From Ottowia thiooxydans DSM 14619 (GTDB lineage Bacteria > Pseudomonadota > Gammaproteobacteria > Burkholderiales > Burkholderiaceae_C), in the NCBI RefSeq assembly GCF_000422885.1, contig NZ_AUGX01000009.1, positions 124,001-188,000 of the forward strand: a stretch of DNA of 64,000 nucleotides. Direction: 5' to 3'. The notes beneath the pieces are model-generated. The model was not told the DNA's origin. It searched no databases and saw only the letters and a list, made by a program, of their open reading frames with translations. The position numbers were made by a program, and so were the translations under genes. Within the stretch, counting starts at the first letter, position 1; every line of letters begins with the position of its first letter. Positions 49,897 through 60,139 of this stretch are shown piece after piece.

Positions 49897-50871
49897 TCAA
49901 GTCAGCTTGACGCCCGCGTGGCGGATGATGCCCCGCCACTTCTCGAACTCGGCCTGTGCGTAAGCTCTGGCGGTGGCCGGAGTTGAGTCTGGCGTCGGTT
50001 CCACGCCCGACTGGATTAACTTCTCGCGCATCGCGGGTTGTAGCTGGCACTTGTTCAACTCAGAGGCCAGCTTGTCGACGATCCCTTGCGGCGTGCCGTG
50101 GGGCACCGCGAACGCGGCCCAGGCTGTAGCGTCGAATCCGGGGTAGAACTCTGCCACGCTGGGCACGTCGGGCAGTTGGGAGTAACGTGTGGGTGAGCTC
50201 ACTGCCAGCGCGCGCAGCCTTCCGCTGCGCACATGGGCCAGCGCGGCCGAAGTGGCCTCAAACAGTGTCTGTATCTGGCCGCCCATGAGGTCGGTCAGGG
50301 CTGGAGCGGCGCCTTTGTAGGGAACGTGCATTAGACGTGCCCCCGAAGCAACCTTGAACATTTCCAACGCCAAGTGGTTGGTCACGCCGTTGCCTCCAGA
50401 ACCGCAGGTCATTTCCTGTCGGGTGGCCGCCGCCACTAACTCAGGCAAGGTTTTGATCGGAGAATCAGGGCGCACCAGAAGGATCAATGGCGAGCGGCCG
50501 ATCAGGGCCATGGTGTCCAGGTCCTTCATCGGGTCGAAGCCGAGGTTTGAGTAGAGGTGCGGAGCCACGGTAAGCGGGCCGCTGGAGGTGAGCAGGAGGT
50601 TGTAGCCGTCTGGCGCTGATCTCGCTACGTCGCGCGCCGCCAGAGTAGCGCCAGCGCCAGGCCGGTTGTCTACTACGAAGGGCTGGCCCAGCGCCTTGTT
50701 CAGTTCGGCAGCATACAGACGCGCCAATACATCACTACCTTGTCCAGCGGGAAAGCCCAGGATGATCTTGACGGCCCGTTGAGGCCATTCGGTACCCCCT
50801 TGAGCTGCCCTGGCTGAAAGTGAAAGCGCGCTGCATGCAGCAGCGGCAAGTAGTTGTCTGCGGTCAATCAT
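49897..50871 (-). CDS. Bug-family tripartite tricarboxylate transporter substrate-binding protein
   Basis: A 324-residue periplasmic receptor with an arginine-pair signal sequence (MIDRRQLLAAAA) that may use the Tat route, followed by the Bug features VKIILGFPAGQGSDVLARL and NRPGAGATLAARDV. It is divergent from the CitE-like lyase gene, with 210 bases between the two starts. It is the third orphan Bug protein of the window, again without TctA/TctB partners. Confidence 0.9.
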   Translation of the reverse strand: MIDRRQLLAAAACSALSLSARAAQGGTEWPQRAVKIILGFPAGQGSDVLARLYAAELNKALGQPFVVDNRPGAGATLAARDVARSAPDGYNLLLTSSGPLTVAPHLYSNLGFDPMKDLDTMALIGRSPLILLVRPDSPIKTLPELVAAATRQEMTCGSGGNGVTNHLALEMFKVASGARLMHVPYKGAAPALTDLMGGQIQTLFEATSAALAHVRSGRLRALAVSSPTRYSQLPDVPSVAEFYPGFDATAWAAFAVPHGTPQGIVDKLASELNKCQLQPAMREKLIQSGVEPTPDSTPATARAYAQAEFEKWRGIIRHAGVKLT

Positions 50872-51081
50872 GGGCGGTCTCCAAATGGCTCACATGTATG
50901 TCGTTACCGGCTACTTTGCCGTGTACTCTGTTGCCATTACAGAGGCGCGTAGCGCAATGCGCAAGAGAGCGAGCCCCTGAACATCCGAAACATCATGGAC
51001 GTGATGCAGTGTGCTCATCAGATGCGTGATGAATGTGTCGGCCGATGCGGCATCAGCCGCGAGCGCCCGCACAATCCGGTT

Positions 51082-51969
51082 ATGACACACACTATGCTTT
51101 GCCGCAGCGCTCTCTATACCCCCGGCGCCAACCCTGCCATCTTGCTCAAAGCCTCACGCTCTGAGGCCGATGTCCTCATCTTCGACCTGGAGGACGCTGT
51201 TGCGCCTGAGAGCAAGCCGTTGGCTCGCGAAGCCGTAGCCAGTGCGCTGGCCGACTCTGCAGTGGCCGCGCGCAACGTGGTTGTGCGTGTCAATGCTATT
51301 GGCTCAACCTGGTGTGAAGATGACGTGCGTGCCGTGGCCGCATTGCGACCCGCCGGCATCCTCTTCCCCAAGATCAATACCCCGGAAGACGTGAGAGTGG
51401 CTCAGGCTATGTTGAGCTTCTATGGAGTGCCTCAGAGTACGGCGCTGTGGTGCATGATCGAGACACCGCGGGCTATTCTCAACGCCCCGGCGATGGGGCA
51501 ACTCGCTCTGGAGGCTGATACGCGGATGTCCACCTGGGTTCTGGGCACCAACGACCTGGTCAAGGATCTGCGCGGGCGCCACACTCCCATGCGGGAAGGC
51601 CTGGTACCGATGTTGGCTTTCGCTTTGGCTGCCGCACGTGCTAACGGACTGTGCGTGCTGGACGGCGTTCACAACGATATTCAGGATACGGATGGCTTCG
51701 CTGCAACCTGCGAGCAAGGGCGGCAGATGGGCTTCGATGGGCGCACATTGATTCACCCCGCGCAGATCGAAACTTGCCATCGCGCCTACTCACCTAGTGC
51801 ACAAGAGGTGGAAGATGCCCGTGTGGTGGTTGAGGCTTTCGCTCTGCCCGAGAATGAAGGCAAGGGGGTACTGAAAGTCGGCGGGCGGATGGTCGAGTTG
51901 CTACATGCTCAGATCGCACGCGAGACACTGGCGATGGACGCCGCCATCGCGCAGGCCCGGAAGGTTTGA
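51082..51969 (+). CDS. HpcH/HpaI-CitE family aldolase/lyase
   Basis: A 295-residue CitE-like lyase that should cleave a beta-hydroxyacyl-CoA, such as citramalyl- or malyl-CoA, to acetyl-CoA and a 2-oxoacid, or the reverse. Motifs: FDLEDAV, CMIETPRA (metal-ligand Glu), GTNDLVKDL (metal-ligand Asp) and RTLIHPAQI. The start at ATG 51082 follows family alignment; ATG 51094 is a close alternative, and neither has a clear ribosome site. It is convergent with the aldehyde dehydrogenase gene. Its partners may be the MmgE/MaoC/CaiB genes at 60140-64000. Confidence 0.85.
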   Translation: MTHTMLCRSALYTPGANPAILLKASRSEADVLIFDLEDAVAPESKPLAREAVASALADSAVAARNVVVRVNAIGSTWCEDDVRAVAALRPAGILFPKINTPEDVRVAQAMLSFYGVPQSTALWCMIETPRAILNAPAMGQLALEADTRMSTWVLGTNDLVKDLRGRHTPMREGLVPMLAFALAAARANGLCVLDGVHNDIQDTDGFAATCEQGRQMGFDGRTLIHPAQIETCHRAYSPSAQEVEDARVVVEAFALPENEGKGVLKVGGRMVELLHAQIARETLAMDAAIAQARKV

Positions 51970-52003
51970 TGGAGAGGGCACCGGGCAGGGCGCCCGCTGG
52001 GTT

Positions 52004-53437
52004 CTAGAGCCGAACCGTGACGCACTTAAGGTGCGTGTAGTGGTGCAGTGCCTCCAGTCCTTTCTCACGGCCATAGCCACTTTGCTTGTAGCCGCCTAGT
52101 GGCGTTTCCACGCCCCCGGCCATGTACTCGTTGACGTATATCTGTCCCGCTTCGAGTTGGGATGCCACGCGGTGCGCGCGCGCCAGATCGCGCGTCCAGA
52201 TGCCCGCGGCCAAGCCGTAGTCCGTGTCGTTGGCAATGGAGATGGCATGTGCCTCGTCGTCGAATGGGATGACGCAGGCGACCGGTCCGAAAACCTCCTC
52301 GCGCGCGATGCGCATGCCATTGTCTACGCCGGTGTAGAGCGTGGGTGAAACGAACCAGCCACCCGCCAGTGCAGGATCCTGGGGTAGATGGCCGCCTACT
52401 TCAGCCACAGCTCCTTCGGCCTGTGCGATGGCGTAGTAGGCCTGTACTTTCTCGAACTGTGCCAGGGTGGTCATGGGACCAATGGTGCTGTCCGCTTCAC
52501 CGATGCGGTATGCCGTCATGGCTTGCTTGAGTTCAACTACGAAGGTGTCGTGAATTGAGCGTTCTACCAGGATACGCGTGCCTGCCAGGCAGACTTGTCC
52601 GGCGTGCGTGAGGAAGCCTTTGAGCACGCCAGGTGCAGCCTGAGATAGGTCTGCATCGGCAAACACGATGTCGGGCGACTTTCCGCCCAGCTCCAGTGTC
52701 AGAGGTAGTATTCTGTCGGCGGCGATACGACCAATCAGCTGGCCCGCGCGCAGCGAACCAGTGAAGGCGACCTTGCGCACGTCGGGGTGGCGCACCAGTG
52801 CCTCGCCCGCCTCGGGACCCAGGCCGGTAATGACGTTGAAGACGCCTGCCGGCACGCCGCAGTCCAGCAACAAACGCGCCAGCGCCAGCACGGAGCCTGA
52901 GGTTGCCTCCGAAGGTTTGACCACCACTGTGTTGCCTGCCGCCAGTGCGGGCGCGCACGCGCGACCAGCTTGGTTGAGCGGTGCGTTCCAGGGAAGAATG
53001 GCGCCGACTACTCCGTAAGGTTCACGTCGCGTGTAGGCATGGTAGCCTGAACCCAGGCCGATGGTCTCGCCCTGAAGCGCGGTGGCCAGGCCGCCGTACA
53101 ACTCGAAGTACTGCGCAACGCCTTCGATCTCTCCCAGCGCCTGTGGTAAGGACTTTCCCGTCTCCCTTGCCTCTATGGTTGCTAGCTCGCTGGCCTGCGC
53201 GCGAATGGTCAGCGCGGCCTGTGTCAGCAGCCGTCCCCGTGCCAGCGGGCGCATGTCACGCCAAGCCGGGAAGGCGCGTTGCGCAGCGGAAACGGCCAGG
53301 GCGACGTCCTGCGCATCACCCAGCGCCACCTTGCTGATGACTCGACCGGTACGTGGATCGAAGCCATCAGCGTAACGGCCTTGGGATGGCGTGCGATCGG
53401 TGCCATCAATAAATAGATCAAGCGTGTATAGCGTCAT
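52004..53437 (-). CDS. NAD(P)-dependent aldehyde dehydrogenase
   Basis: A 477-residue aldehyde dehydrogenase with all catalytic residues: N151 (LPWN), K174, E249 in LELGGKSPD and C283 in GQVCLAG. It oxidises an aldehyde to the acid in the cytoplasm. Its start lies 20 bases inside the end of the GMC oxidoreductase gene, so it should take the aldehyde formed by that enzyme. It is the last gene of the seven-gene minus-strand operon. Confidence 0.93.
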   Translation of the reverse strand: MTLYTLDLFIDGTDRTPSQGRYADGFDPRTGRVISKVALGDAQDVALAVSAAQRAFPAWRDMRPLARGRLLTQAALTIRAQASELATIEARETGKSLPQALGEIEGVAQYFELYGGLATALQGETIGLGSGYHAYTRREPYGVVGAILPWNAPLNQAGRACAPALAAGNTVVVKPSEATSGSVLALARLLLDCGVPAGVFNVITGLGPEAGEALVRHPDVRKVAFTGSLRAGQLIGRIAADRILPLTLELGGKSPDIVFADADLSQAAPGVLKGFLTHAGQVCLAGTRILVERSIHDTFVVELKQAMTAYRIGEADSTIGPMTTLAQFEKVQAYYAIAQAEGAVAEVGGHLPQDPALAGGWFVSPTLYTGVDNGMRIAREEVFGPVACVIPFDDEAHAISIANDTDYGLAAGIWTRDLARAHRVASQLEAGQIYVNEYMAGGVETPLGGYKQSGYGREKGLEALHHYTHLKCVTVRL

Positions 53438-55088
53438 GTCGAGATTCAGTGGATGTTGCGGATGACGGACGGCGAGCGTCCTCGAGGATCATGTCGGCAG
53501 CTTTCTCTGCGATCATGATGGTGGGGGCGTTGGTGTTGCCGCTCACAATGGTCGGCATGATGGAAGCATCGACCACACGCAAGCCCGGCACACCGTGTAC
53601 ACGCAGCCGGGTATCAACTACAGCTTGTGGCCCTGAGCCCATAGCGCAGGTGCCTACCGGGTGGTAGAGCGTCTGGCTGTTCTTGCGCACGAAGTCCATG
53701 ATCTGCTCATCGCTGTCCACCTGCGCCCCGGGCAAGTCTTCACGCACGATCAGCTCGGCTAGAGGGCTTGCTGCCGCGATACGTCTGATCCAACGCAATG
53801 TGGCGATCATCACGCGCTCGTCGTCGGGGTCGGTGAGATAGTTGGCGTGGATCAGTGGAGGTGCTGTTGGGTCAGCTGAACGCAGCGCGATGTAGCCTAG
53901 CGAACGGGGGCGAAGCATAGCGCTTGCGAATTGCACGCCTGGGAAGGGGTGCATACGCAATTGGTTCTTTGAATCAAAAGCGAAGCTCAGCGGCCGAAAG
54001 CTCAACTGGATGTCGGGCACCTCGATCCGTGTGTCGCTGCGCACAAAGGCCACAGCGTGCGAAGCACCCACTGCCAGCGGTCCACGCCGGTGCAGCAGGT
54101 ATCTGGCGCCATGGCTAAATTTGCGCCAGCCTGACAGCGCAGCGTTCAGGGAGGCACCTTCGCGTACTTCGTAACCTGCGTTCATGGCGAGATGATCCTG
54201 CAGGTTGGATCCCACGCCAGGTAGCGCTCGCACCACCGGCAGACCATGCGCCTGTAGGCGATCAGGTGCGCCAATGCCCGAAAGCATGAGCAACTGAGGT
54301 GAGCCAATGGCACCGGCGCAGACCAGTACCTCCTTGCGTGCTTTTGCGAACTGGCGCGTGCCGTTCCGGACGAACTCCACGCCAGTAGCGCGCCCGTTCT
54401 CGATGCACAGCCGGGTCACCGCCGCGTCACCCAGCACTCCCAGGTTGGGGCGGCTGCGAGCGCTGGCGAGGTAGGCGCGTGCGGTGGAAGATCTCACACC
54501 ATCGCCGATGGTGTGCTGCAGGTACCCCACACCTTCCTGAGTAGCGCCTGCGATGTCCCGATTGCGTGAGACGCCCGCCGCCACGCCTGCGAGCACGAAA
54601 GCGTCAGTGGTTGCATGCTGGCCATGCGGGAAGGAAACGCGCAATGGTCCACCACGACCGCGCCAGGTGCTTTCGCCGCTGTCGCTACTTTCCGAGCGCT
54701 GGAAGTAGGGCACGACGTCTTGCCACGACCAACCCGCGTTGCCCTGGTCGCGCCAGTGATCGTAGTCGCTCGCAAAGCCACGTACGTACACCATACCGTT
54801 GATGGCGCTGGAGCCTCCCATGACTTTGCCGCGTGGCCAATACAGGCGACGTCCAGCCAGTTTGGCCTCTGGCTCTGTGAAGAATTTCCAATTGATGCGC
54901 TCGTCGAAGAATACATTTCCCACGCCGGCTGGCGTGCGCACCCAGAATGGCTCGGCATCCGGGCCGGCCTCCAGTAGCAATACGGTGGTGCCACGCTCTG
55001 CGCTCAGCCGGTTGGCGAGAACGCAACCGGCAGAGCCACCGCCCACGATGACGTAGTCGTGTTCCAGAGAAGAAGTAGATGTGTCCAT
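53418..55088 (-). CDS. GMC-family FAD-dependent alcohol oxidoreductase
   Basis: A 556-residue flavoprotein of the glucose-methanol-choline family. The FAD motif [14 protein letters not shown], the GMC signature segment [15 protein letters not shown] and the catalytic pair H476 (HPVGTC) and N520 (SGNTNAP) are all visible and spaced as in choline oxidase. It oxidises an alcohol to an aldehyde; the downstream aldehyde dehydrogenase would continue to the acid. It follows the LivF-like gene by 26 bases. The transporter in the operon suggests an imported alcohol, possibly an ether glycol or terpenoid, which is speculative. Confidence 0.92.
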   Translation of the reverse strand: MDTSTSSLEHDYVIVGGGSAGCVLANRLSAERGTTVLLLEAGPDAEPFWVRTPAGVGNVFFDERINWKFFTEPEAKLAGRRLYWPRGKVMGGSSAINGMVYVRGFASDYDHWRDQGNAGWSWQDVVPYFQRSESSDSGESTWRGRGGPLRVSFPHGQHATTDAFVLAGVAAGVSRNRDIAGATQEGVGYLQHTIGDGVRSSTARAYLASARSRPNLGVLGDAAVTRLCIENGRATGVEFVRNGTRQFAKARKEVLVCAGAIGSPQLLMLSGIGAPDRLQAHGLPVVRALPGVGSNLQDHLAMNAGYEVREGASLNAALSGWRKFSHGARYLLHRRGPLAVGASHAVAFVRSDTRIEVPDIQLSFRPLSFAFDSKNQLRMHPFPGVQFASAMLRPRSLGYIALRSADPTAPPLIHANYLTDPDDERVMIATLRWIRRIAAASPLAELIVREDLPGAQVDSDEQIMDFVRKNSQTLYHPVGTCAMGSGPQAVVDTRLRVHGVPGLRVVDASIMPTIVSGNTNAPTIMIAEKAADMILEDARRPSSATSTESRHDAIHA

Positions 55089-55114
55089 GATGGTGATGCG
55101 ATCAGTCAGGAGGG

Positions 55115-55837
55115 TCAGACGGCGAGGTAGCGACGGGCCACTTCAGGGTCATCTCGGAATTGCTGCAAGCTGCCGGCGAACACGATGGTGCCGTGGTCAA
55201 TCACTGCCACACGCGAGGCAATGTCCAGGCAGAAGCGCATGTTTTGCTCGGCTACCAGCAGGGTCATGCCGTGTTGACGCAACTCGAGGATCAGCGCTTG
55301 AATCTGGTCCATGATCACAGGCGCCAATCCCTCGCTAGGTTCGTCCAGCAGAAGCAACTCGGGGTTGCCCGCGAGTGCTCGAGCGATGGTCAACATCTGC
55401 TGCTGCCCGCCTGACAGCACGCCGGCGGATTTGGCCCGTGCGTCGGCCAGCAGAGGAAACAGCTCGTACAACCGTTCCAGGGGCCATTCGTCCTGTCCTT
55501 TGGGGCCGCGCTTCATGCCTAATCGTAGATTTCCCTCCACGGTTTGCAGCTTGAATATCTGGCGGTCCTCAGGGACATACCCTAGTCCCAGGTCGGCGAT
55601 CTGATCGGTCCTCAGGCGAGCTAGGTCCCGCCCCATGGCCTTTACTGTGCCGCGTCGCGGCGGCGCGATACGCATGATGGATTTCATGGTCGTACTCTTG
55701 CCGGCGCCGTTGCGGCCCAGCAAGGCCACCGATTCGCCACGAGCTACGGCCAGTTTGAGACCGAAAAGAATCTGGCTTTGGCCATAGAAGGTGTCCAGGC
55801 CATCCACATCCAGTAGCAGCGCTGAATTTGTCGTCAT
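55115..55837 (-). CDS. Liv-type ABC transporter ATP-binding protein (LivF-like)
   Basis: A 240-residue ATPase with Walker A GRNGAGKST, signature LSGGQQQ and Walker B LLLLDEPSEGLAP. A AAGGAGA site supports ATG 55837; the longer reading frame upstream to 56020 overlaps the LivG-like gene and is not family-like. It overlaps the LivG-like stop by four bases. Confidence 0.92.
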   Translation of the reverse strand: MTTNSALLLDVDGLDTFYGQSQILFGLKLAVARGESVALLGRNGAGKSTTMKSIMRIAPPRRGTVKAMGRDLARLRTDQIADLGLGYVPEDRQIFKLQTVEGNLRLGMKRGPKGQDEWPLERLYELFPLLADARAKSAGVLSGGQQQMLTIARALAGNPELLLLDEPSEGLAPVIMDQIQALILELRQHGMTLLVAEQNMRFCLDIASRVAVIDHGTIVFAGSLQQFRDDPEVARRYLAV

Positions 55838-56586
55838 GTTGTCTCCTTGGCATAACTGCCCAGGTAGGCCTGGATTACCCCGGGGTCGGATCGCACTGTC
55901 TGCGGGAGTCCGCGTGCGAGGATGGCGCCGTATGAGAGCACGGTCACGTCTTGCGCTACAGAGAAAACAATGTCCATGTCGTGCTCGATGAAGAGAACTG
56001 TCAGGCCAGTGGTCTGCCATAGTCTGCGCACCGTCTCCACCATGCGCCAGCGTTCCTCAGGGCCCATGCCTGCTGTGGGCTCGTCCAGTAGAAGCACGCT
56101 GGGCTTGGCGCATAGCGCGATGCCGATATCCACCATCTTCTGATCACCGTGGCTGAGTTGCTCCACTGGCGTATGGGCCACCGCGCCCAGGTCCAGCAAC
56201 GCCACCACTTCGTCGGCGCGCTGGTGTCCCTCCGGACGAGGAAAGCCCGAAAGCAGACCCGCCACGCCTAAGCGCTCGGGCACGGCAGCGGCACAGAAGC
56301 TTTGCCACGGCGTGAAGCTGCGATACAGGCTGGCGATCTGGAATGCGCGTGCCAACCCCCGTCGCGCCACCTTGCGTGGCGGCAGGCCTTGTAGCGGTTG
56401 TCCGTCTAGCAAGATATCGCCTCGATCAGGGCGCACGCTGCCGCAGATCAGGTTGAACAGGGTTGTCTTGCCCGCACCATTGGGGCCGATGATGGCTGAC
56501 AGACTGCCCGTGGCAAAGTCCAGTGAAACGTCTTGGATCACGTGGTTGCCTCCAAAGGACTTGGAGATATGGCGAATGCTCAGCAT
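55834..56586 (-). CDS. Liv-type ABC transporter ATP-binding protein (LivG-like)
   Basis: A 250-residue ATPase with Walker A GPNGAGKTT, a signature region LSHGDQKMVDIG and Walker B VLLLDEPTAGMG. It pairs with the LivF-like ATPase. Its start lies seven bases inside the LivM-like gene, so translation is coupled. Confidence 0.92.
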   Translation of the reverse strand: MLSIRHISKSFGGNHVIQDVSLDFATGSLSAIIGPNGAGKTTLFNLICGSVRPDRGDILLDGQPLQGLPPRKVARRGLARAFQIASLYRSFTPWQSFCAAAVPERLGVAGLLSGFPRPEGHQRADEVVALLDLGAVAHTPVEQLSHGDQKMVDIGIALCAKPSVLLLDEPTAGMGPEERWRMVETVRRLWQTTGLTVLFIEHDMDIVFSVAQDVTVLSYGAILARGLPQTVRSDPGVIQAYLGSYAKETT

Positions 56587-57629
56587 GGGCGAGCTTCCTT
56601 GGGTGGCTCGGCCAGCGGTGATGTTGTGACCGCAGTGCCAGGGGCCATCGGGCGGCCCTTACGCTGCTGCCACCAATCGTTGAGCTTATCCACAGGTCCT
56701 TTGCGTACCAACAACACGATGGCCAGGATCAGCACGCCAAGGACCAGGCTGGTGTTGCCGGTGTAACGCGTGGTGCCGTCTACCAGAAGACGCAACAGAA
56801 GCGCGCCGGCCAGTGGCCCATAGAACACGCGCGAGCCACCCAGCAAAATGGCGAAGATGGCGTCACCCGAAGTGGGCCAGAACGCCATAGTGGGGTACGC
56901 GCCCGAAACCAGCAGCGTCGCAAGCACACCTGCCACCGAAGCAAACAACCCTGCCAGGATGAAGACAGCGAGCTTGGTCACGTAGACGTTCACACCCAGG
57001 TAGGCGCAGCGGGATTCGTTGTCGCGCACCATGCGCAGCGTGGTGCCAAAGGACGAGCGTATCAGCGCGTACATTGCGAAGGCGGACACGCAAAATACCC
57101 CGGTGATGAAGTGGTAGCGAGGCAGGCCTGTTGATACCGGAGTGCCAAACAATGTGGCTTGACGGATCATGCCAGTCAGGCCTTGGTCACCGCCGGTCAA
57201 GGGCGCCCAGATCTCGATCATGTTGTATAGCAGCATGGCCATGGCCAGAGTGATGAAGGAGAAGTACGTTTCGTGTAGCCGAACGCACACGGCGCCTACA
57301 AAGCAGGCCAGAAGCGTGGATGCGGCGATGGCGCCCAGCATCGCCGGAATCAAAGCCCACCCCGCCTGTAGCAGCAGACAGAAGCCATAGGCGCTGAAAG
57401 CGAAGAACATCGCATGTCCGAAGGACACCAGACCCGTGTAGCCAACCAACAGATTCAGCGACATGGCGAACAGGCCGTAGACCAGTACGAAGGAGATCAG
57501 ATCGAGTGTGCCGCCAGCCTGCGTGATCCACGGAACAACCAATAGCAGCAGCGGCGCCAAGTGCAGCAGCGGTAGTAGTCGTGCGGCACCGGAGGATGAG
57601 AAGGGGGATTGGATAGACAAGGTCGTCAT
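56580..57629 (-). CDS. Liv-type ABC transporter permease (LivM-like)
   Basis: A 349-residue polytopic membrane protein with the LivM core (LNLLVGYTGLVSFGHAMFFAFSAY) and coupling loop VRDNESRCAYLGVNV. Its C-terminal cytoplasmic tail is basic. It starts 13 bases after the LivH-like gene. Confidence 0.92.
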   Translation of the reverse strand: MTTLSIQSPFSSSGAARLLPLLHLAPLLLLVVPWITQAGGTLDLISFVLVYGLFAMSLNLLVGYTGLVSFGHAMFFAFSAYGFCLLLQAGWALIPAMLGAIAASTLLACFVGAVCVRLHETYFSFITLAMAMLLYNMIEIWAPLTGGDQGLTGMIRQATLFGTPVSTGLPRYHFITGVFCVSAFAMYALIRSSFGTTLRMVRDNESRCAYLGVNVYVTKLAVFILAGLFASVAGVLATLLVSGAYPTMAFWPTSGDAIFAILLGGSRVFYGPLAGALLLRLLVDGTTRYTGNTSLVLGVLILAIVLLVRKGPVDKLNDWWQQRKGRPMAPGTAVTTSPLAEPPKEARPC

Positions 57630-57642
57630 GGCATGCCTGCGG

Positions 57643-58551
57643 TCAGTGGGTCCGCGCCGTGCGTGCGAAAAGTCCTTGCGGTCGCAGCACGAGTACAGTC
57701 ACCATAAAGAGAAACATCAACCCTTCTGTGAAGAGCGGAAACCCGATGGAGCCGAAGGAGCGTGTGAAGCCCAGCAGTAGCGCCGCTACCAACGCACCGG
57801 GAATGGAGCCCATGCCGCCAATAACCACCACCACGAACGATTCGAGCAAGATCGAGAAGCCGGTACCTGGCAGGATGGCGCGCATGGGTGCAGCCAGTGC
57901 ACCGGCCACGCCGGCTAGACCGCAGCCCAAAGCGAGTACGGCGCTGGCGTAGCGGTTAACGTTCTTTCCCAGGGCCGAAGCCATGGATGGGAGTTCGGCC
58001 ACTGCACGCATGGTTAGACCGAATTGAGTCCGAGTGATAAGCCACCAGATCGCCAGTCCGAAACCCGCAGAAATCGCCATCAACACCAGGTAGAACACAG
58101 GGACTACGCCGCCTTGGAATTGCATTGGTGGCACACGCATGGAGATCGGCACTCCCAACGAGATCGCGGCTGGCCCCCAGATCAGCTTGGCCACGTCGTC
58201 GATGATGAGCACCAGGGCGAAGCAGGCCACCAGTTGCATCATCACGTCGGCTTCCTTGAGCGGGCGCACCACCCAGCGTTCAAAGACGATCCCGCACGCT
58301 GCCGTGAACACGGCTGCAGCCGCGAGGGCCAACAAATAGCTTTCAGTGCGGGTGTAGACCGTATAGGCCATATAGGCGCCCAACATGTAGAAGGCACCAT
58401 GGGCAAAGTTGGCGATCCCCAGTACGCCAAAGACCAATGTCAACCCGGAGGCTGTGAGGAACATCAATAGCCCGATCACCAGCCCGCTGGTGAATTGCGT
58501 CACCAGGCAGGGAGCGGATGAAAGGCATTGCGTCAGCGCGTCGAAATCCAT
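57643..58551 (-). CDS. Liv-type ABC transporter permease (LivH-like)
   Basis: A 302-residue membrane protein with the LivH pattern (GLLMFLTASGLTLVFGVLGIANFAHG) and a GIGGMGSIPGAL-like region near the C-terminus. It pairs with the LivM-like permease and follows the binding protein by 30 bases. Confidence 0.92.
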   Translation of the reverse strand: MDFDALTQCLSSAPCLVTQFTSGLVIGLLMFLTASGLTLVFGVLGIANFAHGAFYMLGAYMAYTVYTRTESYLLALAAAAVFTAACGIVFERWVVRPLKEADVMMQLVACFALVLIIDDVAKLIWGPAAISLGVPISMRVPPMQFQGGVVPVFYLVLMAISAGFGLAIWWLITRTQFGLTMRAVAELPSMASALGKNVNRYASAVLALGCGLAGVAGALAAPMRAILPGTGFSILLESFVVVVIGGMGSIPGALVAALLLGFTRSFGSIGFPLFTEGLMFLFMVTVLVLRPQGLFARTARTH

Positions 58552-58581
58552 GATTACTTCCTTGGCCGAGGGGCGCGCGGA

Positions 58582-59856
58582 TCAGACGTAACCCTGTTTC
58601 TTTTTCCAGTTGGCTTCCTCCTCCAGGATGACGTTCCAGGCGGCGGCTACCCAATCCTTGACAAACGGTTCCGTGCTTATGGCTGTCCCATAGGCCATGG
58701 GGTAGTTGATCAGGGTGTTGTCAGATGCGCGCAGCGTGACCTTTCCGTCCACACCGAAGGGCACCTGTGCGGTGCTGCCCCGGATGGCGGCGGCGACCTT
58801 GACGGGATCGGGATCGCCCTTGGTAGCGCGCAGACCATCTACGATGAATTGCGCGGCCGCACCGGTTTGCCAGGACCAGTTGTGTGGCTTGGCGCCATTA
58901 CTGAGCTTGACATAGTCGTCATACCATTTGCGGTTGGCCGGGGTGTCTGGGTAGCTTCGGTTGTAGCGGTTTTGCACGATGACGTTGGGCGGAGCCTGCT
59001 TCACAGTGTCGATCACGCCGTAGTCGGAATACAGCGGCAGCACAGTCAACTTGTCTTTGAACAGGCCGTACAGGTTGCCCTGTTCCACCAGTGAGATCAG
59101 GTCGCCGCCAAAACACAGCGAATAGATGGCCTGCGGGTTGGAGGAAAGCAGTCTTGTCACGACATCGGTGAAGTCGGGCGCACCGAACTTGGGCCAAGCC
59201 TGTACGGCCACATCCATCTTGCCGCCGAAGTGGCGGTAATAGTCGATGAACTGCTGAGTAGTTTCGCGACCAAAAGCGTAGTCTGGTGCGCAGGTCGCCC
59301 AGCGCGTGATACCGCGCTCCTTGGCCATACGCGAGACGATTGCGCCTCCCGCGATCGCATCGTGAATGCCCTGGCGCGCCACGCGAAAGACCAGTGGGTT
59401 GAATTTCTTCGGATCTGCCGTCAGTGACGAGGCTTCGGAGTTCAGCTGGAAGCAGGCGGCTTTGGTGTCGCGCAGGCCCTCATTGATGGCAGCGGCGGCT
59501 GACGAAGATTCGGCGCTCATGATGAGCGTGCAGCCCTCGGCATTGATGAGACTGCGGACGTTCTTGACCGCTTCCTCCGGCAGATTTCGTGAATCACGCA
59601 CCACTAGTTCGAGCTTGCGGCCCTCGATGCCGCCGGCTCCGTTGACTTGGTCGAACAGCAGCCGCGTGGCTACCACTTGGCCCAGCCCTGCATAGGCGAA
59701 GCGACCTGTGGTGACAGCACTCATACCAATCTTGATGGGTGCGGGTTGTGCCCGTACAAGTGCGGGGACGCTACCTGTGACTGCAAGGGCGGCTGTGTTG
59801 CGCAGCAGGCCGCGGCGAGTAATCGATGTGTGCTTGGATACCTGTGAACTCTGCAT
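58582..59856 (-). CDS. Liv-type ABC transporter substrate-binding protein
   Basis: A 424-residue periplasmic binding protein of the LivK type, with an arginine-pair (Tat-like) signal SITRRGLLRN (R14, R15) ending near LVRA. The mature start is PIKIGMSAVTTGRFAYAGLGQ. The ATG at 59856 has AAGGAGA upstream; the in-frame ATG at 59964 would add an unrelated basic stretch. It is first in the operon receptor, LivH, LivM, LivG, LivF, GMC oxidoreductase, aldehyde dehydrogenase. Confidence 0.9.
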   Translation of the reverse strand: MQSSQVSKHTSITRRGLLRNTAALAVTGSVPALVRAQPAPIKIGMSAVTTGRFAYAGLGQVVATRLLFDQVNGAGGIEGRKLELVVRDSRNLPEEAVKNVRSLINAEGCTLIMSAESSSAAAAINEGLRDTKAACFQLNSEASSLTADPKKFNPLVFRVARQGIHDAIAGGAIVSRMAKERGITRWATCAPDYAFGRETTQQFIDYYRHFGGKMDVAVQAWPKFGAPDFTDVVTRLLSSNPQAIYSLCFGGDLISLVEQGNLYGLFKDKLTVLPLYSDYGVIDTVKQAPPNVIVQNRYNRSYPDTPANRKWYDDYVKLSNGAKPHNWSWQTGAAAQFIVDGLRATKGDPDPVKVAAAIRGSTAQVPFGVDGKVTLRASDNTLINYPMAYGTAISTEPFVKDWVAAAWNVILEEEANWKKKQGYV

Positions 59857-60008
59857 GTCATGTCTCCTTTTTTTTGGTGATGCGTGCGTACGGGACGCTT
59901 GCTGATGTGAAAGCCCTCCGTCTACCTGAGCAAGGCGTTGCGTAGGCTGGGATGCGGTCGCCATATTGCGATTCGCACGTCAGCGTGTAAAGAAGACGAG
60001 CGCAATGA

Positions 60009-60052
60009 GCACATACGTGATGCGTGAGTCGCTGGAAGCATCACGTACGTGC
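60009..60052. promoter_or_regulatory. Near-perfect 15-bp inverted repeat between divergent operons
   Basis: GCACATACGTGATGC (60009-60023) and GCATCACGTACGTGC (60038-60052) match at 14 of 15 positions as reverse complements, with a 14-base spacer. It lies in the 283-base spacer (59857-60139) between the transporter operon and the MmgE/PrpD operon. It could be an operator for a common regulator or a stem-loop in the leader of the plus-strand transcript. Confidence 0.55.
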
Positions 60053-60139
60053 TATCTCATGACATATCGAGTCTCTATCGATTGCGTTGAAGGGGTTTTG
60101 TCGCATAGTCATAGCGAGACACAACCACGACAAAAAAGC

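Noticed and set aside
51970-52003. A GC-rich patch between the convergent CitE-like and aldehyde dehydrogenase genes as a terminator
   Set aside because: Only weak GGGC/GCCC pairing over a very short stem and no T-run.
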